Part shown: positions 16,288 to 24,225 of the stretch, one piece after another
Layout: every line of letters starts with the position of its first letter
How positions within the stretch are numbered: position 1 is the stretch's first letter
NCBI GenBank assembly: GCA_001513105.1
Contig: LFSH01000034.1
Location: 25,866 to 89,865, forward strand
From: Clostridiales bacterium DTU070
GTDB taxonomy: Bacteria; Bacillota; Clostridia; DSM-8532
DNA: 64,000 nt
Direction of reading: 5' to 3'
Position numbers and translations under genes: made by a program
The notes under the pieces: model-generated
The model's database searches: none
What the model was told of the DNA's origin: nothing
What the model saw: only the letters and a program-made list of their open reading frames with translations

Positions 16288-19227
16288 ATGTCTAAAAATG
16301 TTTTCCTCTTAATCATACTGCTGGCATTGATTATTACAATGGGCTTTATGTACCTGGGAACCGGAGAAACTCTTCAGGTTTATTCCGACCTGGATGAGCC
16401 TGTTATTTTAATAAACGAGGTAATGTCCTGCAATAAATCAACCCTGGTTGATTTCGAGGGTGATTCATCCGACTGGATTGAACTGGTCAATTTAGGCGAT
16501 ACCCCGGTAAACCTTGAAGGGTATGCCCTTTCAGACGATCCGTCTGATCCGGGAAAATGGATTTTCCCTTCCGTGGAGGTCCCTCCCCGCGGGTATCTTG
16601 TTGTATTTGCATCAGGCAAAAATAAAGTTGTTCATAACCAGGTGCATACAAGTTTCAAAATAAGCTCTGAAGGCGAGAATATTGTCTTAAGCGATCCCCA
16701 TGGCAATTGCATCTGCAAGGTTGAAGTACCCGGATCAGGTGACAATATTTCATACGGCAGAAGACTTGACAACCCTGAAATATGGGAACTCTTTCATCAT
16801 CCTTCACCGGGCTTCCCGAATTCGGATGAAGGGGCCAAGGCCTTTGAAGCAAGTATGATATCCGAAAACTCACCCATATACATAAATGAAGTTATGGCCG
16901 GAAACATATCGCTTATACAGGACGAAGACGGTGACTATCCCGACTGGATAGAAATCTTTAACAACAGCAGCAGGGATGTCGAGCTTTCTGATTATTATCT
17001 GTCGGATAATGAAAATGATCTTTTCCAGTGGCAGTTCCCTGAAAAAACAATAAAACCCGGGGAATACATGGTGGTTTTCTGTTCGGGCAAAAACAGGCGT
17101 GATCCCGGCGGATATCTGCATACAAACTTCAGGATAAATAAAGACAGGGAAACCATAACCTTAGCCGATCACTCGGGGAAAATCTCGGATTCAGTGACTG
17201 TTCACAGACTGGCCGATGATATATCCTACGCCAGGGAAACATCCGGTGCGTGGGCGGAGTCGAAGCAACCCACCCCGGGATTTCCGAATACGGAAGAGGG
17301 ATACAGCGAGTTCTGCGAAGAAAGATATCGCCACAGCAAATTCTTCATATGGGAAGTTATGACCGGAAATGAGACAACACTGGCAGATGAAAACGGTAAT
17401 TACCATGACTGGGCTGAAATAAGAAATATCACCGATGAAGTACAGGACCTCGGGGGGTATACACTGTCTGACGACAGTAATTACCTTTCGAAATGGGAAT
17501 TCCCGTCCATATCCGTCCAGCCCGGCCAGTCGGTAATAGTATTCATGTCACCCGATTATGATGCCGGCGCAAATACCGGCTCCGGATTTCTGTATGCTGA
17601 TTTCGGTCTTGGCAGGAAAGGGGATGTGTTATTCCTGTCCGATCCGGAAGGGAACATAATACAGAGAATGGATATACCCGAACTGACATCCGATATATCG
17701 TACGGATTCCTTGAAGGCAGTTTTGAACCCGTTTACTTTTCAAATCCCACCCCGGGAATGCCGAACGATGAAAAAAGCAGCGCGGTTGCGTACTGTACAA
17801 GCCCTGTTTTTTCAGCCCGGGGCGGTTTTTACGCTTCCCCGGTTTCACTGTCATTAAGCACGCCCGAAAACGAAACAACAATATACTATACCACCGACGG
17901 TTCCACGCCCGGTCCCGGCTCTAAGATCTATACACAGCCCATTAATATTGAGTCAACGACTGTTATTAATGCCCGCGCGTATAAAAGAGGGTGCCTTCCG
18001 AGCAAGGTTGTAACAAACACTTACCTGTTCGAGCCGTTAAACGGTTTTGCAACGGTGGCAATAACCACCGACCCTGAGAATCTGTGGGATGAGGATACCG
18101 GGATATATGTCATGGGGAAAAATGCAGAGCCTGAATACCCGTATTTGGGCGCGAACTTCTGGCAGGACTGGGAAAAACCCGCGCATATAGAGTTTTTTGA
18201 AACCGACGGAAGCCTCGCTTTCAGTATGAACGCCGGAATTTCAATCCATGGTGAATACACCCGCGCAGCAGATCAGAAATCTTTTGCAATTGAGGCAAGG
18301 AAAAAATACGGAAGTGAATATATAAACTACCGGGTTTTCCCTGAAAAGAACCTTACGTATTACCAGTCCCTTGTACTCAGGAACTCGGGCCAGGACAACG
18401 GAAACACTAAAATAAGGGATGTGCTAATCTCACAGCTGATGAAGGAAACAGGCATTGATTACCAGGCCTACCGGCCCGCGGTACTGTACCTGAACGGCGA
18501 ATACTGGGGGCTTTATACTCTCAGGGAATCAACCGACAAGCATTTCCTTTCGTTCAACAACAATTTGCCGGACCCCGACAACCTGGACATAATTGAAGGA
18601 AATAACCGTGTTCACCAGGGCGATTACTCCCATTTCAAATCTGTTCTGCAATATATAAAAAGCCATGATTTGAGCGTTGACGAACACTATGAGCATGTTA
18701 AAACATTAATAGACGTTGACAATTTCATTGACTACCAGATTGCCGTCATATATGCGGCTAACACCGACAACGGAAATATCAAATACTGGAGGGAAAGAAC
18801 GCCGGACTCGAAATGGCGCTGGATCCTGTTCGATTTTGACATGGCTTTCAGGAGGGTTGATCACGATACCGTAAGCCATGTTTTCAATCCTGAGGGCACC
18901 GGTGCGGGCAACTGGTTCTCAACAACCGTACAGATGGGCCTTTTGCAGAATGATGAATTCAGGGACAGGTTCCTGAAACGCTTTGCATACCATCTGAACA
19001 ATACCTTTGAACCAAATCGTGTAATTTCATATATAGATGAACTTGCATCAGAAATAGAACCCGAGATACCGAGGAACTTCAAAAAATGGAAAGGCTCATA
19101 CAGCCTGTGGAAGGACTGCGTGCAAAAACTTAAGGACTTTGTTATCGGAAGGCCATACTATGTTAAAATGTATTTGCAGCAGTATTTCGGGTTAACCGAC
19201 GAGCAAATGCAGGAGTACGGGTTTTAG
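16288..19227 (+). CDS. CotH-kinase family protein with three lamin-tail domains and a CHB_HEX-type domain
   Basis: A 979-residue protein with an N-terminal signal anchor (about residues 5-25). Three lamin-tail (LTD) repeats follow, starting near residues 41, 198 and 354. Each opens with INEVM or WEVM, has a DW-E-I/L-N turn and LSDD, and ends with P-T/S-PG-x-PN. Next comes a chitobiase C-terminal-like domain (YYTTDGSTPGPGS, about 504-575). The CotH kinase-like domain runs from about 585 to the end, with LVLRNSGQDNGNTKIRD, LYLNGEYWGLYTLRES and ILFDFDMAF near residue 848. CotH proteins are atypical kinases, known from spore coats. The whole chain is predicted to be outside the membrane. It is first in an operon with VTC and DUF4956 genes. 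Confidence 0.9.
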   Translation: MSKNVFLLIILLALIITMGFMYLGTGETLQVYSDLDEPVILINEVMSCNKSTLVDFEGDSSDWIELVNLGDTPVNLEGYALSDDPSDPGKWIFPSVEVPPRGYLVVFASGKNKVVHNQVHTSFKISSEGENIVLSDPHGNCICKVEVPGSGDNISYGRRLDNPEIWELFHHPSPGFPNSDEGAKAFEASMISENSPIYINEVMAGNISLIQDEDGDYPDWIEIFNNSSRDVELSDYYLSDNENDLFQWQFPEKTIKPGEYMVVFCSGKNRRDPGGYLHTNFRINKDRETITLADHSGKISDSVTVHRLADDISYARETSGAWAESKQPTPGFPNTEEGYSEFCEERYRHSKFFIWEVMTGNETTLADENGNYHDWAEIRNITDEVQDLGGYTLSDDSNYLSKWEFPSISVQPGQSVIVFMSPDYDAGANTGSGFLYADFGLGRKGDVLFLSDPEGNIIQRMDIPELTSDISYGFLEGSFEPVYFSNPTPGMPNDEKSSAVAYCTSPVFSARGGFYASPVSLSLSTPENETTIYYTTDGSTPGPGSKIYTQPINIESTTVINARAYKRGCLPSKVVTNTYLFEPLNGFATVAITTDPENLWDEDTGIYVMGKNAEPEYPYLGANFWQDWEKPAHIEFFETDGSLAFSMNAGISIHGEYTRAADQKSFAIEARKKYGSEYINYRVFPEKNLTYYQSLVLRNSGQDNGNTKIRDVLISQLMKETGIDYQAYRPAVLYLNGEYWGLYTLRESTDKHFLSFNNNLPDPDNLDIIEGNNRVHQGDYSHFKSVLQYIKSHDLSVDEHYEHVKTLIDVDNFIDYQIAVIYAANTDNGNIKYWRERTPDSKWRWILFDFDMAFRRVDHDTVSHVFNPEGTGAGNWFSTTVQMGLLQNDEFRDRFLKRFAYHLNNTFEPNRVISYIDELASEIEPEIPRNFKKWKGSYSLWKDCVQKLKDFVIGRPYYVKMYLQQYFGLTDEQMQEYGF

Positions 19228-19251
19228 CCCGGGGTTTCAGAGGTGTTCGGC

Positions 19252-19968
19252 TTGGCAGCAGTTAAAAAATTCAGACATGAGCACAAGTTTTTAATCAGTT
19301 TCAGGGATTATGTCATTCTTAAGAACAGGATAGGCCGCTTTATGAACAGGGACCCGAACGGGGACCGCGATGGCCGGTACCATATACGGAGCCTGTATTT
19401 TGACGATATACACAACAGTGCTTATTATGAAAAACTTGACGGGGTACTGAAAAGAAAAAAGTACAGGATACGGATTTACAACCACAGCAATTCGGTTATC
19501 AAGGTTGAAAGAAAGGGAAAGGAAGGACAGTACACTCAAAAGGAATCCGAGCTTGTTTCGGAAGAACTGTGCAACGGTCTTATCAGCGGAAATACAGACC
19601 TGCTGTTGACAGGCAGCCCGCTTCTTCTTGATATGTATGTTCAAATGAAAACCCTTCTTTTGAAACCCGTTGTTATTGTGGATTATATCCGGGAAGCCTA
19701 TATCCATCCCGTTGAGAATGTGCGTATCACCTTTGATACCGAACTTAAATCCGGGCTTTATTCCACCGAGTTGTGGAATACCGGCACTCCATTGCTTAGT
19801 GTACTGGAACCTGGCCTCGTTATCATGGAGGTTAAGTTCAACAGGCTGCTTCCGTCTGTTTTTGCGGCATTGCTTTCAGATTTGAACTGTGAACAGGTTT
19901 CAGTATCAAAATATGTATTATGCAGAGAATTTGCAGAAAGATACGTGCGGGGTGAGTGGAATGAATGA
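19252..19968 (+). CDS. VTC-domain protein, polyphosphate polymerase-like
   Basis: A 238-residue soluble protein with the VTC tunnel-fold motifs: RHEHKFLIS at the N-terminus, RSLYFDD, KKYRIRIY, VERKGKEG and the C-terminal metal-binding IMEVKFN. In yeast Vtc4 this domain makes polyphosphate from ATP; bacterial homologues are mostly uncharacterised. The start is set at the TTG at 19252 because AGAGGTG lies six bases before it; a GTG at 19243 would sit inside that site. It lies 24 bases after the CotH-like gene and overlaps the DUF4956 gene by 8 bases. The order CotH-VTC-DUF4956 is a recurring genomic association with no established function that I know of. Confidence 0.87.
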   Translation: MAAVKKFRHEHKFLISFRDYVILKNRIGRFMNRDPNGDRDGRYHIRSLYFDDIHNSAYYEKLDGVLKRKKYRIRIYNHSNSVIKVERKGKEGQYTQKESELVSEELCNGLISGNTDLLLTGSPLLLDMYVQMKTLLLKPVVIVDYIREAYIHPVENVRITFDTELKSGLYSTELWNTGTPLLSVLEPGLVIMEVKFNRLLPSVFAALLSDLNCEQVSVSKYVLCREFAERYVRGEWNE

Positions 19969-20644
19969 TAACACCATTAATTTCAGCGACATAATCAAGA
20001 AGAAGTTTCTTGAGGAAATGGGGAATCTGACAATCAACACAAACAGAATAATAACTGTAATGCTGCTGTCCCTCGCAGTGGGGCTGCTGATCTATTATGT
20101 TTACAGGAAAACCTTCAGCGGTGTTGTATACAACCGCAGTTTCAATTTTACGCTTATATTTATAACAATGGTTACAGCCTTTATTATACTGCCGATAACC
20201 TCGAATCTTACGCTTTCCCTTGGCATGGTAGGCGCGTTGAGTATTGTCAGGTTCCGTACAGCGGTAAAGGAACCAATAGACATAGCTTACCTGTTCTGGG
20301 CAATTGCCGTAGGGATTACAACCGGCGCGGGTTTCTACTCGCTTTCAATATTGGGTTCACTGTTTATTTCTGCAGTTGTTGTGGCTTTCAGCTATATCCG
20401 CGGAAACAACGCCGGTTTTTATCTCCTGGTTCTGAATTACAACAGCAACTGCCAGGACCAGGTTCTTCAAGTGATTGATAAAATACCGCAGAAGAAGTTA
20501 AAAACCAAAACCTATACGGACAACAGCGTTGAAGCTACATATGAGATAAGGGTAAAAAGCAATGACACTTCATTTGTTTCGGAGCTTTCCGGAATTGACG
20601 GCGTAACAAATGCAGCCCTTGTAAGCTATAACGGGGAATGTTAG
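19961..20644 (+). CDS. DUF4956 membrane protein
   Basis: A 227-residue protein with about four membrane helices between residues 25 and 145 and a soluble C-terminal domain of roughly 80 residues. The signature GMVGALSIVRFRTAVKEPIDIAYLFWAI plus GITTGAGFYS is characteristic of DUF4956. Its ATG overlaps the VTC stop (ATGAATGA), implying coupled translation. The pairing of a cytosolic VTC domain with a small membrane protein resembles the yeast Vtc4/Vtc1 arrangement in layout only. It may anchor the polymerase or conduct its product; this is inference. Its stop overlaps the stop of the convergent lipoprotein gene. Confidence 0.88.
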   Translation: MNDNTINFSDIIKKKFLEEMGNLTINTNRIITVMLLSLAVGLLIYYVYRKTFSGVVYNRSFNFTLIFITMVTAFIILPITSNLTLSLGMVGALSIVRFRTAVKEPIDIAYLFWAIAVGITTGAGFYSLSILGSLFISAVVVAFSYIRGNNAGFYLLVLNYNSNCQDQVLQVIDKIPQKKLKTKTYTDNSVEATYEIRVKSNDTSFVSELSGIDGVTNAALVSYNGEC

Positions 20645-20655
20645 TCATTCCCCGT
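20631..20655. terminator. Hairpin spanning overlapping convergent stop codons
   Basis: ACGGGGAATG and CATTCCCCGT form a perfect 10-bp stem with a five-base loop that contains both stop codons (TAG on plus, TAA on minus). T-runs are short, so it may be a weak bidirectional terminator. Confidence 0.5.
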
Positions 20656-22071
20656 TTCCCCTGTGTCGACTGTAAGAAGTATTTCACCATTCTGTCCGAA
20701 TGAGTAGTCAATGGGGTAAAACCTGTCTTCATCTTCACAATAGATTATTATCCTGCCGTTTTGAAAACCGGTTATCTCAAAAATGTACGACCCGTAATAA
20801 TCCCCTTCAAATTCAAACAATCCGGTCTTTTCCAGTATATTTATTTCATCATAAGTTTCAACGTCAAATATTAAGGGGGCTAAATTGTAGTAGTCCTGGT
20901 ACAGGATATATCTGTCGTTCAGCCAGTAATACTCCCCGGCTAAAGAAAGGAATATATACTGATCGGGAATGCTGTTGTCCAGTGCCCGTATAATGAAATA
21001 TTGGCTCTGGCTGTTGTTCCATACATACAGGCTGTTATATTTCCCGCCCGGTGAAGCAACTCCGTATTCCTCGAATTCGCTGTTTGTTAAAATATAGTCT
21101 TTCAGTGCGCTCAGCATTCCGTCCATCATAAAATCGGTGTCAACATAGCTTATTTCAAAATTATAAATATCTCCGCGTATGTCATACAATTCACCTTCAA
21201 AATTGTTGTATACCGTTATACCGTCCTCAATATACGCTTCCATCGTAATACCGCTGTTTGAATAGCCATACATGCTTCCCGACCCGTAAACATATCCAAG
21301 CCATTCAAGAAAATCGTAAATCTGGCTTACCTCGGGATCTGATTCACTATCATAGTAGAACAATTTACTGAAGTTTTTGATTATTGTTTTAAGAATGTCA
21401 GAAGGGTATGGTTCAGGTTTCTTTGCAATAATTGCATGCTCAACCCGTTCGTTACCATAGAAACCCAGGTAATAATCCGTTGTTTTATAGAACAGCGTAT
21501 TTTCAATTATGCAACTTGGTTCCCCAAGTTCTGCGGTTAATTCAGATAAACTGTCACCGGTCTTTATTTCCCCGATTATATAATCATCGAACCATTCGGC
21601 TGTTATTATAAATTCACCATAAATGTTTTCATCATAGACAAGACCGCTCTTGTAATCCTTATCGGAATAAACATACGGCCTTTCAAGGAGGCTTTGTATG
21701 GAGAAATTCAAGTCAGATCCGCTTATGTCAAGCTCGGGTATTGTTGAAAGTCCGGCTTCCTCGCGGGTTATGCTGATTATCCCGTCGTCGCCCGGGATTC
21801 CATTTTTGCTTAATCCTTTTTCGTTACCGTCCGCATGGTCATTTTGAGATACATTCCCGCCGGCAGTCGTTTTTCTTTCATTGTTAACGTCATCTTCCTT
21901 TTCCCATAATCCCGTATCATCCGAATACTCTTTTGACAACAGATCCTCATTCTCACCTATAAGTACCCTGTTATCAGTCTTGCTATCATCTCCCGCGCCG
22001 CTGCATGCCGTAAAAAGGATTAAAAGAAGTACCGCCGGAACAAGTACAATAAACCTTTTCAATTTCAACAT
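20641..22071 (-). CDS. Putative lipoprotein, paralogue of the 14.6-16.1 kb lipoprotein
   Basis: A 476-residue predicted lipoprotein: hydrophobic signal then the lipobox LFTAC, a polar linker, and the same globular region as its paralogue. Shared blocks include GIISITREEAGLSTIP, LGEPSCIIENTLFYKT, YPSDILKTIIKNF, TVYNNFEGELYDIRGD and SPGGKYNSLYVWN. The middle (about residues 260-290) and the C-terminus diverge most. The ATG at 22071 follows AAAGGA; a TTG nine bases upstream is less likely. It converges on the DUF4956 gene with overlapping stops, so the two paralogues bracket the CotH/VTC/DUF4956 operon. No family could be assigned. Confidence 0.8.
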   Translation of the reverse strand: MLKLKRFIVLVPAVLLLILFTACSGAGDDSKTDNRVLIGENEDLLSKEYSDDTGLWEKEDDVNNERKTTAGGNVSQNDHADGNEKGLSKNGIPGDDGIISITREEAGLSTIPELDISGSDLNFSIQSLLERPYVYSDKDYKSGLVYDENIYGEFIITAEWFDDYIIGEIKTGDSLSELTAELGEPSCIIENTLFYKTTDYYLGFYGNERVEHAIIAKKPEPYPSDILKTIIKNFSKLFYYDSESDPEVSQIYDFLEWLGYVYGSGSMYGYSNSGITMEAYIEDGITVYNNFEGELYDIRGDIYNFEISYVDTDFMMDGMLSALKDYILTNSEFEEYGVASPGGKYNSLYVWNNSQSQYFIIRALDNSIPDQYIFLSLAGEYYWLNDRYILYQDYYNLAPLIFDVETYDEINILEKTGLFEFEGDYYGSYIFEITGFQNGRIIIYCEDEDRFYPIDYSFGQNGEILLTVDTGETGND

Positions 22072-22079
22072 TTCTACCA

Positions 22080-22350
22080 ATCCTTTTTCAATTTTTTAAA
22101 GCCAGCCTCATGCATATAAAATTCTTGAATCGGTCGTCAAAAAAGTGTTACTGCAGGTGTTTTTTCAGAGTCTTTTTCATTTGGTTTTTTTATTGTTTCT
22201 GAATATTTGACGGAAGATCTTCTTTTTAGGTTCCCGGTTTTGTCATCGGCATCCAAGGCAATAACCTGCCGGGCATACCCCGGAATTTACATTGCTCTGC
22301 CATTGCTGCAGTTCCTGTTCCAGGCAAATGCTGCATCTTTATCAACAGCC
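22080..22350. other. Intergenic region without recognised features
   Basis: Between the second lipoprotein gene and the 3' end of the broken deacetylase I see only T-rich stretches and no open frame with a ribosome site, no clear promoter and no strong hairpin. Confidence 0.5.
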
Positions 22351-23360
22351 TTAATACTCCAGGCACTCCGAAAGCAGATGCATCGTAAGGCCCTTTTCCT
22401 TTATAGCCGTGATTATTTCATCCAGCCTTTCGGTATCGTACGGGTTAAAATGCAGGAGAATAATCGAACCCCCTTTTGCTTTCGCCGAAACATGGGCATA
22501 AACCTCATCGGCTATCGGGGCAACCGGTTCAGTTTTTAAGTCATGTTTCCTGAGAACGGCATAATAGCTTTCTATATTCCATCCGACAGGAACATAGCCG
22601 AGTTCGGAAACAATCTGCAAAATTCTTTTGCTTTCATTCCCGGCACCGCCCGGCAGGCGGATAAAGGGAAATTACTTCTTCATTTTATCTACGTATTCCT
22701 GCCCAAGAATTTCAGCAGCTCCCGTTTCCCATTCCAGTATCTCTTTTTTTGCGTCATCGCTGTTCAGTTTCGTCAGCCATGTATGGTTCTGTGTGTGATT
22801 GCATACAAGGTGGCCGTCTTCAACGGCCTGCTTCCACAGGTCTTCGTGGGTTTTTAAGTACCTGCCCACCACAAAGAAAGTGCTTTTCACTTCATGTTTT
22901 TTTAACACTTCGAGAGCTTTTTTTACGGCTTTTCCGTTGCCCCCGTCGTCAAAGGTAAGGCAAATCCTGGTTTTATCATTAAAAGACTTAATGGGATAAA
23001 TGATCTCTGAACCTGTCTTTACCGGAGCAGCGGTAGGGCCTGTATCCGGTTCCTCCCCGGCAGCAGTATCATCAGGCGGCAGCTCCACAGCCTGGGTAAC
23101 GGGTGTCGGGGTTACCGGCAATACAGGTTCGGAAACGGCAACGGTATATCCTCCGGGGAAGGCAACACGGCAGAAACAGCTGGTACAGGCTCGGCACCGG
23201 TTCTTGTTCCAGGTTCGGCATTCTCGGCATATACGGAAAAAGAAACCGTAAAGGTCTCAACCGATTCATCCTTTACCGGCACCGAATCTGAAGCAAAATC
23301 GCCCAGGCATATCACCATCGCAGCCAATACCACCCAATGAGAAAAACGGTGTTTTTCCAT
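22351..23360 (-). pseudogene. Polysaccharide deacetylase (NodB domain), disrupted by frameshift and stop
   Basis: The intact product would be a secreted or anchored carbohydrate esterase-4 protein that removes acetyl groups from peptidoglycan or chitin-like sugars. The signal-like N-terminus (MEKHRFSHWVVLAAM) starts at 23360 after GGAG. Near 23155-23158 a run of four C on the coding strand shifts the frame; one more C would give PSPGGYTVAVSEP and join the parts. The NodB core then reads LTFDDGGNG and HTQNHTWL, with the metal-binding Asp and two His intact. An in-frame TAA at 22672-22674 interrupts before FPFIRLPGG and the C-terminal GGSIILLHFNP block. Two separate lesions argue for a real pseudogene, though sequencing error at the C-run is possible. 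Confidence 0.85.
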
Positions 23361-23502
23361 TAATGTATCTCCTCGTACGATAATACGGCATATGCGCCGA
23401 TCACTTTAAACATTCTATTGGATGTTGTCATGACTTGTCAACTGCCCGGCCGTATCAGCCGCTGTAAAGCATCCGGCAAAAATCAGGCGGCTGTCATCTT
23501 CT

Positions 23503-23760
23503 TTATTCATTAGGGAACTGCGCGTTTATAACCGTGAAGCCGTTTTCCCTGAACCTGTCAAGGATGGCGCTGAACTCAATATTCTTCATCTTTGCGGCTT
23601 TCGGAACAGTCATTACCTTCCCCGCGGTTTTCAAGAGTACCGGATTTGTAATGCTTTCAAATCCCAGGTTTTTTAATATATCTTTTATTTCAGGATATTC
23701 GTTTGCAAGCTCGAAAACCGTCTTACTCATGTCAAGTATTTTTTCATCCACTAATGCCAT
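23503..23760 (-). CDS. DUF1858-domain small protein
   Basis: An 85-residue protein matching the N-terminal module often fused to DUF438/PAS proteins: a KTVFELANEYPEIKDILKNLGF helix, then ITNP, TAGKVMTVPKAAKMKNI and a C-terminal helix ending FTVINAQ. It lacks the cysteines of the hybrid-cluster-associated DUF1858 subtype, so metal binding is unlikely. It appears as a stand-alone domain, upstream of the broken deacetylase on the same strand. The start is ATG with a modest AAGG upstream. Biological role unknown. Confidence 0.75.
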   Translation of the reverse strand: MALVDEKILDMSKTVFELANEYPEIKDILKNLGFESITNPVLLKTAGKVMTVPKAAKMKNIEFSAILDRFRENGFTVINAQFPNE

Positions 23761-24225
23761 CAGCCTTCAAAATTCCATGTTTATCGGTTCATAACAGTAC
23801 AGGAATAATCTTTTGCAGCATATAACAATTACAGGTTTTATTCTCATACCCATATTTTACCCGGAAAATTAAGAAACTCACACTGTCTATTGATAATTAC
23901 CCGGTTAATCGGGCAGCAAAACCTTCTATACGAATTTGATGCTGAATCAGCAGGAATATGCATAAATATGCCCTGCCAATGAACGTCCTGAAAATAGGAC
24001 AATGTAAATTACAGCAGCTGACGATGCACCCGAACCGCGGAGGAAAAGCCTGTATGCCCGTTTTTGTCAGATGTAACATTTTTTCAGTTATTATTACAGT
24101 ACTTTTTTGTTAAAAACCAAAAATTATACAAAAGTATTGAAGCAATTAATAATATGTAATATTATATTAATTTAGAAAGTTTCAAGGTAAGCCGAACTGA
24201 CATTTCATGGTTAAGGAGAGTATAT
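23761..24225. other. Intergenic region upstream of carB
   Basis: This 465-base stretch holds the carB promoter at its right end. Further left are two short hairpins: CCCG-GTTAAT-CGGG near 23910 and GTCCT-GAAAAT-AGGAC near 23985. A 60-codon minus-strand frame (23897-24079) has no ribosome site or family resemblance. I do not recognise a known pyrimidine-responsive leader or riboswitch, though a leader RNA cannot be excluded. Confidence 0.4.
24137..24165 (+). promoter_or_regulatory. Promoter for carB
   Basis: TTGAAG and TATTAT are separated by 17 bases in a very AT-rich stretch, about 60 bases before the carB start, which has AAGGAG at good spacing. Confidence 0.55.

Noticed and set aside
23897..24079. 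60-codon minus-strand frame upstream of carB
   Set aside because: No ribosome site and no family resemblance; the composition looks like non-coding DNA.
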